DNA of 64,000 nucleotides, from positions 1 to 64,000 of the forward strand of contig CAZMSO010000014.1 in assembly GCA_964568975.1 (NCBI GenBank), written 5' to 3'. A model generated the notes under the pieces. It was not told the DNA's origin. It saw only the letters and a list, made by a program, of their open reading frames with translations, and ran no database searches. This stretch comes from CAZADA01 sp964568975. Its GTDB lineage: Bacteria; Pseudomonadota; Alphaproteobacteria; Caulobacterales; Maricaulaceae. A program made the position numbers and the translations under genes. Positions 49,277 through 58,386 of the stretch are shown here, one piece after another (within the stretch, counting starts at the first letter, position 1; the number at the start of each line of letters is the position of its first letter).

Positions 49277-50818
49277 ATGAGTATTAAGCCGCGCGGCGAT
49301 CTCGCCCCGAACACCGAAGAATTCGAGACCACGCCGCTGGTGGCGCCCCAAGGTTTTCGCGAGTATGACGCGCGCTGGTGGTTTGGCGCGCCAGGCCATG
49401 ACAAAGCGCCGGAGCTGAACCTTCTGGGCGTTCAAGCCCTAGGCGGCGGCCTCGGCTCACTCCTGCATGAGCTGGGCGTGGAGCCGAAAATCGCCGTCGG
49501 CCATGACTTCCGCGGCTATTCCCTCGCGATTAAGCAATCACTCATTCTGGGATTGGTGAACGCCGGCTGCCAAGTGCACGACATCGGCCTTGCGTTGTCG
49601 CCCATGGCGTATTTCGCTCAATTCCACCTCGATTGCCCGGCGGTGGCGATGGTCACGGCCAGCCACAATGAAAATGGCTGGACTGGGGTGAAAATGGGCG
49701 CGGAGCGGCCGCTCACCTTCGGCCCGGAATTGATGAGCCGGCTGAAAGAGATTGTGCTCGGCGGCCTGCAACATACGCGCTCCGGCGGCTCATATCGGTT
49801 TGTGGAAGGCGTGAAGGACGCCTACATCGCCGACCTCGTCGCGGCCGCGCCGACGCTGTCGCGGACAATCAAAGCGGTCGTTGCGTGCGGCAATGGCACA
49901 GCGGGCGCGTTCGCGCCGGAGGCTTTGGCCAAAGCCGGCGTGGAGCTGGTGGAGCTCGACACCAATCTCGACTTCACCTTCCCGCGCTACAACCCGAACC
50001 CTGAAGACATGCAGATGCTTAATGTGCTGAAGGCCGCCGTGCGCGACCACAGCGCGGATGTGGGCTTTGCGTTCGATGGCGACGGCGATCGCTGCGGCGT
50101 GGTCGACAATGAGGGCGAGGAGATTTTCTCCGACAAAGTCGGGGTGATGCTCGCGCGCGACCTCTCAGCCAAGTTTCCCAACGCGAAATTCGTGGTCGAT
50201 GTGAAATCCACCGGCATCTTTGCGATGGATCCCGTCCTGAAGAGCCACGGCGCGACGACGGATTATTACAAAACCGGCCACTCCTACATCAAGCGCCGCA
50301 CAAAGGAGCTTGGGGCGCTCGCCGGCTTTGAGAAATCCGGCCACTTCTTCCTCCAGCCGCCCGTCGGCCGCGGCTATGACGACGGCATTCTGGCGGCGTT
50401 ATCCGTGCTGCGCATGCTCGACAACGCGCCAGACCAGACATTAGCGGACATGCGCCGGGCGCTGCCCTTCACATACTCATCGCCGACGATGTCGCCCAAA
50501 TGCGCCGATGATCTCAAATACGGCGTGGTGGAGGACATCAAGAATCAATACCTCGCCTTAAAAGAACAGGGCGCGACCATTCTCGGCCAACAAATCGCCG
50601 ACATCATCACAGTCAACGGCGTGCGCGTGGTGTTGGAGGACGGGACCTGGGGCCTGGTGCGCGCGTCTTCCAACAAGCCGTCCCTGGTGGTCGTGGTGGA
50701 AAGCCCCGTCAGCCGGGACAACCTCACCGGCATGTTCGCCGACATTGAGGCCCGTCTCGCGGCCCGCCCGGAAGTGGGCGAGTTCGATCAAAAGCTCGAG
50801 GAGCCAGTCGGCGCTTAA
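49277..50818 (+). CDS. Phosphomannomutase/phosphoglucomutase-family enzyme
   Basis: A 513-residue alpha-D-phosphohexomutase. The active-site phosphoserine is in VTASHNENGWTGVKMG (about residues 135-150), the metal loop is FDGDGDRCG (near 267-275), the sugar-binding motif is FEKSGHFF (GFEKSGH; classically GEMSGH) and the phosphate-binding site is VRASSNKPSLVV. It interconverts hexose 6- and 1-phosphates for polysaccharide precursors. The ATG at 49277 follows TTGGAGGA. Which sugar it prefers cannot be read here. Divergent from gpmA, with 230 bp between them showing no other feature I can support. Confidence 0.9.
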   Translation: MSIKPRGDLAPNTEEFETTPLVAPQGFREYDARWWFGAPGHDKAPELNLLGVQALGGGLGSLLHELGVEPKIAVGHDFRGYSLAIKQSLILGLVNAGCQVHDIGLALSPMAYFAQFHLDCPAVAMVTASHNENGWTGVKMGAERPLTFGPELMSRLKEIVLGGLQHTRSGGSYRFVEGVKDAYIADLVAAAPTLSRTIKAVVACGNGTAGAFAPEALAKAGVELVELDTNLDFTFPRYNPNPEDMQMLNVLKAAVRDHSADVGFAFDGDGDRCGVVDNEGEEIFSDKVGVMLARDLSAKFPNAKFVVDVKSTGIFAMDPVLKSHGATTDYYKTGHSYIKRRTKELGALAGFEKSGHFFLQPPVGRGYDDGILAALSVLRMLDNAPDQTLADMRRALPFTYSSPTMSPKCADDLKYGVVEDIKNQYLALKEQGATILGQQIADIITVNGVRVVLEDGTWGLVRASSNKPSLVVVVESPVSRDNLTGMFADIEARLAARPEVGEFDQKLEEPVGA

Positions 50819-50827
50819 CCGCCGTCC

Positions 50828-52072
50828 TCAGCTTTGCAAGCGCACCAGCCCGGCGCCTAAGCGCGCGCCGGGTCTGGGCGACCCCGACGGCCCCTCATCC
50901 CGTGCGAAAAGGGTGAACCGCCCCGTCGCCCACACATCCGCGTAATCATCCACCGCCACGGGCGCGGCGGTGCGCACCGTGACCACGCCCGCCCAATCGG
51001 CCTCAAGGCCGCCTTCCGTCACCGCCGCGAGGTCGCGCACCCGCACCGCGTCACCGATCGCCTCGATCTCGCACGGCGTGTCGGCCCCCGCGATCCGCGC
51101 CACATACGCATCCCCGACAGCAGCCGGCGTCCCATGGGACCAGTAGAGCAGACCCTGAAACCGCTGCGTTTCCCGCGGCGGCGTCGTGGCGTGGCTGATC
51201 ACGTCGCCCCGCGCAAGCGTGAGTGGCGGATCGAGTCGCACGTGCACCGTCCCCGCCGCTGCGCCGGGCTCAACGGCCTGAACCGCCGCGAGTTTGTGGC
51301 CTGGGGTCACCACAACGCGATCGCCGGCTTGGGCGGTCCCGGCGTGGACCGCCGCCTCGACCGACCCCGAACTGTCTCTGGCGAGGCACACAAAGCGCGC
51401 GGGCAACTGCGCCCGTGACGGCGCGCGGTCGAGCTGATCCAGCAGCTCCAGAACGGACGGGCCGTCATACCATGGCATGTTGTCGTGATCATGCTGATCG
51501 CGCCGCCCCGCCAGGCCATCGCCTTGGCGCGCCGACACCGGCACAAACGCCGCCGGCTCGACGCCCACCCCCATCAAGTGATGGCGAAACTCTTCCTCAA
51601 TAAGTTCGAATTGCTCTTGTTCGTAATCCACCAAGTCCATTTTGTTGACGATCACGCCCACTTGGCGCGCGCCTAATAAGCGCAGAAACCGGCCATAGCG
51701 ACGCGAGGGCTCGCGCACCCCCTCCGAGGCGTCAATCACGAGCAGCGCCGCGTCCGCGTCAAGGCCGTCACACAACACCGCTTTTAAGACCGGACCCGGA
51801 TCGGGGGCGTCCACGATCGCGTAAGACCGACGCGGCGTGCGCAGCAGAACTTCATGGGCCGTGGGCAGGCTCACCGCCCATGGGGACGCTGGGACTGCGC
51901 CGGGGCTGTCGGCGCGTTGGGCGACCTCAGCGTCGGCGTGGGAGGCGACGTCCGCCTGCAGGCCGACAAAAAGGCGCCCGACGACGCTGGACTTACCATG
52001 ATCAGCGTGGCCGACGACGAGGACTCTCAGGGGCGGCTCGCCAGACCGGCTGACGGGATGGGGGGTTGTCAC
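50828..52072 (-). CDS. CysN-like GTPase with an altered G3 motif
   Basis: A 414-residue translation-factor-type GTPase resembling the sulfate adenylyltransferase large subunit CysN. G1 is GHADHGKSSVVGRL (near residue 21), G4 is VNKMDLVDYEQ and G5 is VSARQGDG; MPWYDGPSVLELLDQL is a CysN hallmark, and two beta-barrel domains follow. The G3 motif, normally DTPGHEQY, reads DAPDPGPVLKAV, losing Gly and the catalytic His. No cysD or cysC is adjacent. It lies downstream of sqdB on the same strand, 184 bp apart. The true substrate is unclear. Confidence 0.72.
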   Translation of the reverse strand: MTTPHPVSRSGEPPLRVLVVGHADHGKSSVVGRLFVGLQADVASHADAEVAQRADSPGAVPASPWAVSLPTAHEVLLRTPRRSYAIVDAPDPGPVLKAVLCDGLDADAALLVIDASEGVREPSRRYGRFLRLLGARQVGVIVNKMDLVDYEQEQFELIEEEFRHHLMGVGVEPAAFVPVSARQGDGLAGRRDQHDHDNMPWYDGPSVLELLDQLDRAPSRAQLPARFVCLARDSSGSVEAAVHAGTAQAGDRVVVTPGHKLAAVQAVEPGAAAGTVHVRLDPPLTLARGDVISHATTPPRETQRFQGLLYWSHGTPAAVGDAYVARIAGADTPCEIEAIGDAVRVRDLAAVTEGGLEADWAGVVTVRTAAPVAVDDYADVWATGRFTLFARDEGPSGSPRPGARLGAGLVRLQS

Positions 52073-52256
52073 GGCGCTTTTCCTCTCACCCCAAGACTGG
52101 CGGGGCGCGTCGCAGCGCCAGGCCCTTCACGGCCACGCCCAGAGCCAGCGTGCGCCCGCCCCGGCCACGCCGATCCAGACCCCGCCGACGGTCGACGCGA
52201 ACCGGTCCCACAGCCCAGCACCTGCATGCTTCGCCAGCGCGCGTCTGACGCCGTCC

Positions 52257-53435
52257 TTAATGGGCGGCCGCGCGTTCCGCTGACCAGTACGACACGCAGG
52301 GGATCTTGCCCCGATCGCACCGATCCGCATAGCGCCGCGCGATGTCAGTCACCTCTTCCATGAGGCCGCGCTCAAGCGTGATCGGATCCAAGCCCAAATT
52401 CAGGAAGCGGTCATTCTCCACATGAAGGTCGTTCTCATCGGCCTCATTGCGGGGATTGGGCATTGTGGCGACGTGGGCGCCCGTGATGTCGGCGATCATG
52501 CGCGCCAAATCCCGGACCCGGTGAGTTTCCGTCATTTGGTTCAAGATATTCACCCGCTCGCCCGTTTGCGGCGGGTTGTCGATGGCGAGTTCAATGCACC
52601 GCACCGTGTCTTGGATATGGATGAAGGCGCGCGTTTGGCCGCCCGTGCCGTGTACCGTCAGCGGATAATTGACGGCGGCCTGCATCAAGAAGCGATTGAG
52701 CACGGTGCCGTAATCACCATCATAATCAAAGCGGTTGATCAGGCGTTCATCCCGCGACGTCTCCGACGTCTGCGTGCCCCAGACAATACCCTGATGCAAG
52801 TCAGTAATCTTCACGCCGTCGTTTTTGTTATAAAAATAAAAGAACAACTGGTCCTGTGTTTTAGTCATATGATAAATTGAGCCAGGATTTGCGGGATACA
52901 GAATCTCTTGCTCATGGGCGCCGTTATCAGTCTCCACCATCACGCGCAAATACCCTTCCGGGATTTTCATGCCCGCGGTGCCATAGCCATAAACACCCAT
53001 GGTGCCCAGATGCACCAGGTGCACATCGACGCCGGATTCCACAATTGCGGCGAGGACATCATTCGTCGCGTTGAGATTGTTCCGCACCGTATACCGTTTG
53101 TGCCAGGACGATTTCATGGAATAGGGCGCCGCCCGCTGCTCCGCGAAATGGACGATGGCGTCCGGCCGTTCGTCGCGAATGAGCGTCAACAAGCGATGGT
53201 AATGCTCGCCGATCGTGAAATTGTGGAAGCTGATGTCGCGACCCGAAACCTCTTTCCACACGCGCAAACGTTCGCCCATGGGGCGGATCGGGGTCAGGGA
53301 CTCCACCTCAAGCTCGATATCGATTTTCCGACGCGACAGATTGTCGACGATCGTCACATCGTGACCGCGATTGGACAAATGGAGGGCTGTAGGCCAGCCG
53401 CAAAAGCCGTCCCCGCCCAGAACGATAATCTTCAC
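52257..53435 (-). CDS. sqdB: UDP-sulfoquinovose synthase
   Basis: A 392-residue short-chain dehydrogenase-type enzyme. The NAD-binding N-terminus is IIVLGGDGFCGWPTALHLSN, DNLSRRKIDIELEVESLTPI is specific to SqdB/SQD1, GTMGVYGYG carries the catalytic Thr, and YHMTKTQDQLFF has the Tyr-x3-Lys pair. It converts UDP-glucose and sulfite to UDP-sulfoquinovose, head-group donor of sulfolipid SQDG. SQDG is widespread in phototrophs but also found in some other alphaproteobacteria. No sqdA, sqdC or sqdD gene lies in the window. Confidence 0.95.
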   Translation of the reverse strand: MKIIVLGGDGFCGWPTALHLSNRGHDVTIVDNLSRRKIDIELEVESLTPIRPMGERLRVWKEVSGRDISFHNFTIGEHYHRLLTLIRDERPDAIVHFAEQRAAPYSMKSSWHKRYTVRNNLNATNDVLAAIVESGVDVHLVHLGTMGVYGYGTAGMKIPEGYLRVMVETDNGAHEQEILYPANPGSIYHMTKTQDQLFFYFYNKNDGVKITDLHQGIVWGTQTSETSRDERLINRFDYDGDYGTVLNRFLMQAAVNYPLTVHGTGGQTRAFIHIQDTVRCIELAIDNPPQTGERVNILNQMTETHRVRDLARMIADITGAHVATMPNPRNEADENDLHVENDRFLNLGLDPITLERGLMEEVTDIARRYADRCDRGKIPCVSYWSAERAAAH

Positions 53436-53604
53436 CGAACCACCTCCGATGCGCGCCGCGGACGCCGCCGTGGACGCCCCGCGCGCCCTTGTATCTCTTG
53501 CGTTTAATCTGATCTGCTACCGCCCAGTGCGAGCCGCTGTCAAACATCGCGCGAACCCAGCGGCGCCGCGCGGCTCCCCCTTGACGGCCGGCGCGCACGC
53601 CAAG

Positions 53605-54222
53605 ATGGTCTCGAGCATGCGCATTGGATGGTTCTTTCCCACGGCCTTCTTGCTCGCAGCGGCGATGATTTGGATGGGGGTCTCGCCGGGCTTGGCGGGC
53701 CGCCGCGAGCTCGCCATTGAGCTGGAGGACATTCGCGCCCATGGCTATGTCGTGGAGGGCGCGGGCCTTGCTGACCTCGTGGACGCCAGCGCCGTCACCC
53801 ACGAGGTGATTGAAAGCGGCGCGTTAACCCGCGCGCGCATGACGAATTTGCGTCCAGCCCCGGGCGGGCTGAAATCAAACGCCGGGGTGTTGGCGTCGGT
53901 GCCCGCGGCGGTCGCGCATATGTTTGAAGAAACGCCCTTGCGCGTGACAATCACCGCCCGGCGCGCGCCTGAGGACGGATCGACGGAGTTCGCCGTCGCC
54001 TACTTCATCGAGCATGTGGGTTTTTCAGGATGGCGCGCGTTCACGCCCACGGCGCGTTTCGCTGACTACAGTTTCGAGTGGACGCCGCCGGCCAATGACC
54101 GCAACCGCGCCTCGATGGTGGGGATCACGCCGGACGCCAGCGGCGGCCTTGGCGCGTTGGAGGTGCTGCGCATCCGCGTGGAGCTCGCTGATCCTGAGCC
54201 TGCTGATCCGGACCCCCGCTGA
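53605..54222 (+). CDS. Unknown secreted protein ending in a tandem repeat
   Basis: A 205-residue protein. It has a signal peptide or membrane anchor (MRIGWFFPTAFLLAAAMIWMG, with ATG at 53605 or 53617) and then about 160 residues of mixed alpha/beta sequence: LAIELEDIRAHGYVVEGAGL, PLRVTITARRAPEDG, VGFSGWRAFTPTARFADYSF. The last residues (LADPEPADPDPR) and the stop are encoded by degenerate copies of a 16-bp repeat that continues into the assembly gap. The C-terminus as deposited therefore depends on repeat assembly. Family not recognised. Confidence 0.6.
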   Translation: MVSSMRIGWFFPTAFLLAAAMIWMGVSPGLAGRRELAIELEDIRAHGYVVEGAGLADLVDASAVTHEVIESGALTRARMTNLRPAPGGLKSNAGVLASVPAAVAHMFEETPLRVTITARRAPEDGSTEFAVAYFIEHVGFSGWRAFTPTARFADYSFEWTPPANDRNRASMVGITPDASGGLGALEVLRIRVELADPEPADPDPR

Positions 54223-54373
54223 CCCTGACCCTCGCTGATCCTGACCCTNNNNNNNNNNNNNNNNNNNNNNNNNNNNNNNNNNNNNNNNNNNNNNNNNNNN
54301 NNNNNNNNNNNNNNNNNNNNNNNNNNNNNNNNNNNNNNNNNNNNNNNNCCTGACCCTCGCTGATCCTGACCCT
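54186..54373 (+). repeat. 16-bp tandem repeat interrupted by the assembly gap
   Basis: Copies of CGCTGATCCTGACCCT and variants run from 54186 up to the Ns and resume after them to 54373. At least three and a half degenerate units precede and one and a half follow the gap. The unit is not a multiple of three, so successive copies would encode different peptides. The scaffold break is most simply explained by this repeat being longer than the reads. Confidence 0.92.
54249..54348. other. Assembly gap (100 Ns)
   Basis: Exactly 100 N characters, the conventional placeholder for a gap of unknown size. Repeat units abut it on both sides, so true length and content are unknown. Confidence 1.
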
Positions 54374-54457
54374 GTTAATCTGGGCGCCGCGGCCTTTAGC
54401 GTCGATCGAAACCGCCTCGCCTAGCCTCAAGTCACCTTGCGGCTGAAAGAGGCGAAC

Positions 54458-55123
54458 ATGACGGTTTGGGCGATTTGGCGTTCAGTGGCGGCGGGGGCCG
54501 CAATGACCCTCGCAGCGACCGGCGCGCACGCGGACCTGATCAAAGTCGGCGGCCGCGGCGGCACTCTCGGTTATGGCGGCGAAGTCGGGCTTCAATTGCA
54601 TAAGCGCTTTGTGGTGCGCGGCAGCGTGACCGGCGCTGAGATTAATATCGAAGAAACCATCAACGATATTGACTACGACGCTTCGATCGAACTTGGCGCC
54701 ATGGGCGTGCAAGCCGACATCTACCCATTCATTGGCGGATTTTATGTCACAGGCGGCTTTTTCTTAAATGAGAACCAAGCCTCCCTCACCGCGACGCCAA
54801 GCGAAGGGATTGCAATCGGCGACACAGTCTACACGCCGGAAGAAGTCGGGACCCTTGTGGGCGACGTCACCTTCGACGACACCGCCTATTTCGCCGGCTT
54901 GGGCTTGACGAGCCGCATCCCGGCGACGCCGATTGAGACGTTTGTGGAGGGCGGCGTCTACTTCCAGGGTGCGCCGGAGGTTCAGTACACAGCGAGCGGT
55001 CTCATCGCCAACGACCCGGCCTTTTTGGCGGACTTGGACGCCGAAGCCGCTGAAGTCGAAGACGAGTTGGCCATTCTGGAAACTTACCCCGCAATCAATA
55101 TCGGCTTGCGGTTGAGCTTCTAG
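54458..55123 (+). CDS. Outer-membrane beta-barrel protein
   Basis: A 221-residue protein with a cleavable signal peptide (about 1-25, ending TGAHA) and then alternating amphipathic strands rich in Gly and aromatics: LGYGGEVGLQLHKRFVVRGS, QADIYPFIGGFYVTGGFFLN, FVEGGVYFQG. It ends in Phe (INIGLRLSF), the usual signal for barrel assembly. A loop (FLADLDAEAAEVEDELAILE) is acidic and probably surface-exposed. The ATG at 54458 follows AAAGAGG. Similar in size to OmpW-like or Lpg-like small porins; ligand unknown. Confidence 0.75.
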   Translation: MTVWAIWRSVAAGAAMTLAATGAHADLIKVGGRGGTLGYGGEVGLQLHKRFVVRGSVTGAEINIEETINDIDYDASIELGAMGVQADIYPFIGGFYVTGGFFLNENQASLTATPSEGIAIGDTVYTPEEVGTLVGDVTFDDTAYFAGLGLTSRIPATPIETFVEGGVYFQGAPEVQYTASGLIANDPAFLADLDAEAAEVEDELAILETYPAINIGLRLSF

Positions 55124-55225
55124 GCCGCCCTCCAGCCGAAGGGCTGCACGGGAGTATCACGCCACGCGGCGCGAGGAGGGTCGGTGGGTGCGCCGCGAGC
55201 GGCGGCCCGGCCGGCCCTTTAAGCC

Positions 55226-55795
55226 TCACGACCGCGCCCCGCGAGTCCCAGAACCGACATGCGCCCGCCGCGCCACCAAAAGCGCAATCACCGCCCAACA
55301 TACCGCAACGACCGCCACAACGATGGCGAGGTCAAGCCGACCCCCCGTTAAGCCGAACGCCCGCGCGTCATCAGGAACAAGCGGCGTCAGGCGCGTCGCC
55401 TCCGCAAACGCTGCAATCACCAGCGCAGCGAAACACCAAGCCATCCGGCTGGCGTGGGCCGCACGCGCCCGCGCGCGCGCGTGCGGGTGCGTGCGGGTGC
55501 GCGCACGGCGGATCGCCGCCACGCCCCCGCCAATCGTGATAAGCGTGAACACCGACAGCGCGTGGAACGGGTTCAGACCGCCAGTGATCTCATAAACGAA
55601 CAAACCGCTTGTCGCGGCGACCACAATGGCCGCGACAAAGCCGTAACCCAGCGCGCGGTGGAGGCGGCGGCCCTTCGCGAGAGAAAAAACTGCGACGCCC
55701 AGCGCAAAGGCGACCGCCGACGCCGCGAGGTGCACGCTCACCATCGCCGGCTTGCGCGCCACAAACTCCGCCGCAGCCGCCGCCCACTCCGCCAT
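55226..55795 (-). CDS. DUF2306-type multi-helix membrane protein
   Basis: A 189-residue protein with about five membrane helices. PAMVSVHLAASAVAFALGVA, RRLHRALGYGFVAAIVVAAT and YEITGGLNPFHALSVFTLIT match the DUF2306 pattern, including histidines that may face haem or quinone in related proteins. A cytoplasmic loop (about 95-115) is low complexity, Arg/His/Thr/Ala-rich, and encoded by alternating GC-rich DNA with two adjacent GTGCGGGTGC copies (55481-55500). Function unknown. Confidence 0.72.
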   Translation of the reverse strand: MAEWAAAAAEFVARKPAMVSVHLAASAVAFALGVAVFSLAKGRRLHRALGYGFVAAIVVAATSGLFVYEITGGLNPFHALSVFTLITIGGGVAAIRRARTRTHPHARARARAAHASRMAWCFAALVIAAFAEATRLTPLVPDDARAFGLTGGRLDLAIVVAVVAVCWAVIALLVARRAHVGSGTRGARS

Positions 55796-55824
55796 GGCTT
55801 TCCCTCGACGCCGGGCCTCCCGGC

Positions 55825-57000
55825 TTAGCTGGCCAAGCGCGTCCCAAGGCGGCTGAGAAACGCCGCACCCTGGGACAGTTGCTCGAGCGCAATATATTCA
55901 TCCGGCTGGTGCGCCTGGGCGATGGAGCCGGGGCCGCAAATTACAGCAGAGAAGCCGCCGCGCTGGAACTGGCCGCCCTCGGTGCCGTAAGAGGCGGTGC
56001 GCCGTTCATTATCGCCGGTCAGCGCGCGCGCCAGCCGCTCAGCCGCGCCGTCATCCTCCACCGCAAGGGCCGGCACGTTCGACAGCCGCGTCACACGCAC
56101 TGCAGCCGTCGGCGCCGTGCGGCGCATGACCGCCTCGACCTCCGCGGCCTTGGCCCGCAGCCGCGCCTCCACCGCGTCAGCGTCATCCCAGGGAGCCGGG
56201 CGCATCAAGCTCACAAAACCCGCGCGGCCGGCGAGAATGTTCTCCGCCGTGCCGCCATAGACTTTCCCGATGGTCAGCGTGCCATAAGGCGGATCAAACG
56301 GGCTGTCGGCCGGCGCGGCGGCTCTCAGCTCCTCAGCAATCTCCAACATCACGCGCATCAGCGGCACCATGTGCGTCACGGCGCACGCGCCCTCCTGACC
56401 CACCAGACTTGAGTGCGCCTCATGGCCGATCAGCTCCACGTCGAAGCCGGAGAGGCCCTTGTGCGCGGAAATGACCTTCATCTCAGTCGGTTCGCCAATA
56501 ATCGCGGCGTCCACCGGCGGCAGATCCGAGGCCATGCGCGCAATCATCGCCGGCGCGCCGAGGCAGCCGATCTCTTCATCATAAGACAAGGCGTAATGGA
56601 TCGGCCGCGCCAAATCCGCCGCCGCAAAGCCCTCCGCCGCGCTGAGCGCAAGCGCGAGAAACCCCTTCATGTCGCAGGTTCCGCGTCCATAGAGCCGCCC
56701 GTCCCTCTCGGTCAGCGTCCACGGATCGCTCGACCACGCTTGGCCATCGACCGGCACCACGTCCGTGTGGCCGGAGAGGATCACCCCGCCCGGCGCATCC
56801 GGGCCGATGCTCGCCATCAAATTGGCTTTCGTGCCCTCGCGGTTGAGCACGCGCGTCGTGCGCGCCCCGGCCGCTTGCAGCTTCGCTTCCGCGTAAGCAA
56901 TCAGGGCGAGGTTGGAGCCCCGCGACGTGGTGTCAAAGCCCACAAGGTCTGCAAGCGTGGCGCGCGCGTCGTGGGCCAGTTGATCCGCATTAAGGGTCAT
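55825..57000 (-). CDS. argE: Acetylornithine deacetylase
   Basis: A 391-residue M20-family di-zinc amidohydrolase. LSGHTDVVPVDGQAW carries the first metal His and Asp, RGTCDMKGFLAL the bridging Asp, and SYDEEIGCLGAP the catalytic Glu pair. GTEGGQFQRGGF and CGPGSIAQAHQPDEYI are typical of ArgE rather than DapE. It releases ornithine from N-acetylornithine in arginine synthesis. The ATG at 57000 fits; ten codons upstream another in-frame start exists (57030). Confidence 0.9.
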   Translation of the reverse strand: MTLNADQLAHDARATLADLVGFDTTSRGSNLALIAYAEAKLQAAGARTTRVLNREGTKANLMASIGPDAPGGVILSGHTDVVPVDGQAWSSDPWTLTERDGRLYGRGTCDMKGFLALALSAAEGFAAADLARPIHYALSYDEEIGCLGAPAMIARMASDLPPVDAAIIGEPTEMKVISAHKGLSGFDVELIGHEAHSSLVGQEGACAVTHMVPLMRVMLEIAEELRAAAPADSPFDPPYGTLTIGKVYGGTAENILAGRAGFVSLMRPAPWDDADAVEARLRAKAAEVEAVMRRTAPTAAVRVTRLSNVPALAVEDDGAAERLARALTGDNERRTASYGTEGGQFQRGGFSAVICGPGSIAQAHQPDEYIALEQLSQGAAFLSRLGTRLAS

Positions 57001-57065
57001 GCCGGCTATGATACGCCGGTGCGGCGGCATGTCGACCGCGCCCCCAACCGCGTCCCCGATCGCAA

Positions 57066-58253
57066 TCAGTCGTCGGCGGCCGGTTCGCCCGCGTCAATCG
57101 GTTCGCCCGTGGCGCAATTGATGGACGGATCCGACGGCGGGCCATCCAACACGTCCAAAAGCTCCACCGTGAACAACAGCGCTTCATTAGGGCCGATGTC
57201 CGCGCCAGCGCCAGGGCGGCCATAAGCAAGCTCAGGCTTCGCCGCCAGCTCCCACGTCGCGCCGGGACGCATCAGCGCCAGCGCCTCCACCCAAGCGGGA
57301 ATGAGACGATCGGAGGGAAACGCCGCCGGCTGGCCGCGGGCGTAAGAGCTGTCGAACTCCGTCCCGTCGATCAGCGTTCCACGATAATGCACGCACACAA
57401 ACTCTCCAGGCGTCGGGGGCTCGCGCTCCGGATCGCCCTCAACGACGACGCGATACTGCAAGCCCGAATCCGTGACCACCACCCCGTCGCGCGCGGCGTT
57501 CTCGGCCAAGTAAGCGTCGGCACGCTCCAGATTGGCGGCCGCCAACGCCTTATTCGCCAAGCAATCGCCCCCCGGCGCCACGCCCGGACGATCCAACGCG
57601 TCAAACAGCTCAATCTCGAAAATCAGCGCCGCATTCGGACCAATCGCGTCCCCAGCGCCCGCTGCGCCATAGCCGAGGTCCGGATGGATAAACGCCTTCA
57701 GCCGATCACCCACGCGCATCAGCTGCAAGGCTTCGGAAAATCCAGGGATCACGCCGCCAAGGGGAAACATCGCCGCCTGGCCGCGGGCGTAAGAGCTGTC
57801 AAACTCCGTCCCGTCCGTCAATGTGCCGCGATAATGCACGCACACAAACTGATTGGCGCTCGGGCGCGCCGCCTCCGCATCATCGCCTGTGGCGAGCACG
57901 GTGTATTGCAGCCCGCTGTCAGTGACGACGACGTCATCAGCGCTGGCGTTCTCCGCAAGGAAGGCCTCCGCTGCGGCCAAATTCGCCGCCGCAAGCGCGG
58001 CCCGTTCGTCTTCCGCGCGCTGTTCTGCGGCCTCACGCGCGGCGATGGCCTCGCGCGCTTGCGCCTCCAGCGACGGATCAACGCCGTCGATCGGCTCAAG
58101 CGCTTCGGTTCCCGGCGCGGCGCGCACGCTTTCAGTGACGTTGTCTTGGATGGGGACGGACGGGTCGCCGCCATCGCCACACGCCGCCACGCCCAACGCG
58201 ATCGTCGCCACAGCGGCCGCGCGCGCCCGCGCGCTTGTCGATCCTGTGTCCAT
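57066..58253 (-). CDS. Lipoprotein with two FKBP-type peptidyl-prolyl isomerase domains
   Basis: A 395-residue product with lipobox ALGVAAC near residues 19-25. Two FKBP domains follow (about 105-240 and 255-375) with near-identical motifs: FVCVHYRGTLTDGTEFDSSY in the first, FVCVHYRGTLIDGTEFDSSY in the second, and YGAAGAGD versus YGRPGAGA. Each is preceded by a short helical region (ANLAAAEAFLAENA; ANLERADAYLAENA), so the whole unit of about 140 residues is duplicated. Probably a periplasmic foldase anchored in a membrane. ATG at 58253. Confidence 0.9.
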   Translation of the reverse strand: MDTGSTSARARAAAVATIALGVAACGDGGDPSVPIQDNVTESVRAAPGTEALEPIDGVDPSLEAQAREAIAAREAAEQRAEDERAALAAANLAAAEAFLAENASADDVVVTDSGLQYTVLATGDDAEAARPSANQFVCVHYRGTLTDGTEFDSSYARGQAAMFPLGGVIPGFSEALQLMRVGDRLKAFIHPDLGYGAAGAGDAIGPNAALIFEIELFDALDRPGVAPGGDCLANKALAAANLERADAYLAENAARDGVVVTDSGLQYRVVVEGDPEREPPTPGEFVCVHYRGTLIDGTEFDSSYARGQPAAFPSDRLIPAWVEALALMRPGATWELAAKPELAYGRPGAGADIGPNEALLFTVELLDVLDGPPSDPSINCATGEPIDAGEPAADD

Positions 58254-58386
58254 CACCCCATCCCCAAGACCGCGAACGCCGCCCGGGGCGGCTGGTTCGG
58301 CTTTAGCCGCCACCCTTTCACGAGCCCGACCAAAGCGAAAGGGCCAGGCGCACGCCCCGCGGCGGGCCTTGAAGCCCCCGGCGCTC

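Noticed and set aside
52073..52256. Possible small membrane protein between sqdB and the CysN-like gene
   Set aside because: A hydrophobic reading frame exists on the minus strand, but the only start would be ATT or a codon inside sqdB, and no ribosome site is present.
55460..55510. Alternating GC tract in the DUF2306-like gene as a possible Z-DNA or recombination signal
   Set aside because: It encodes an in-frame low-complexity loop of the membrane protein and is explained by the high GC content and the Arg/His/Ala composition.
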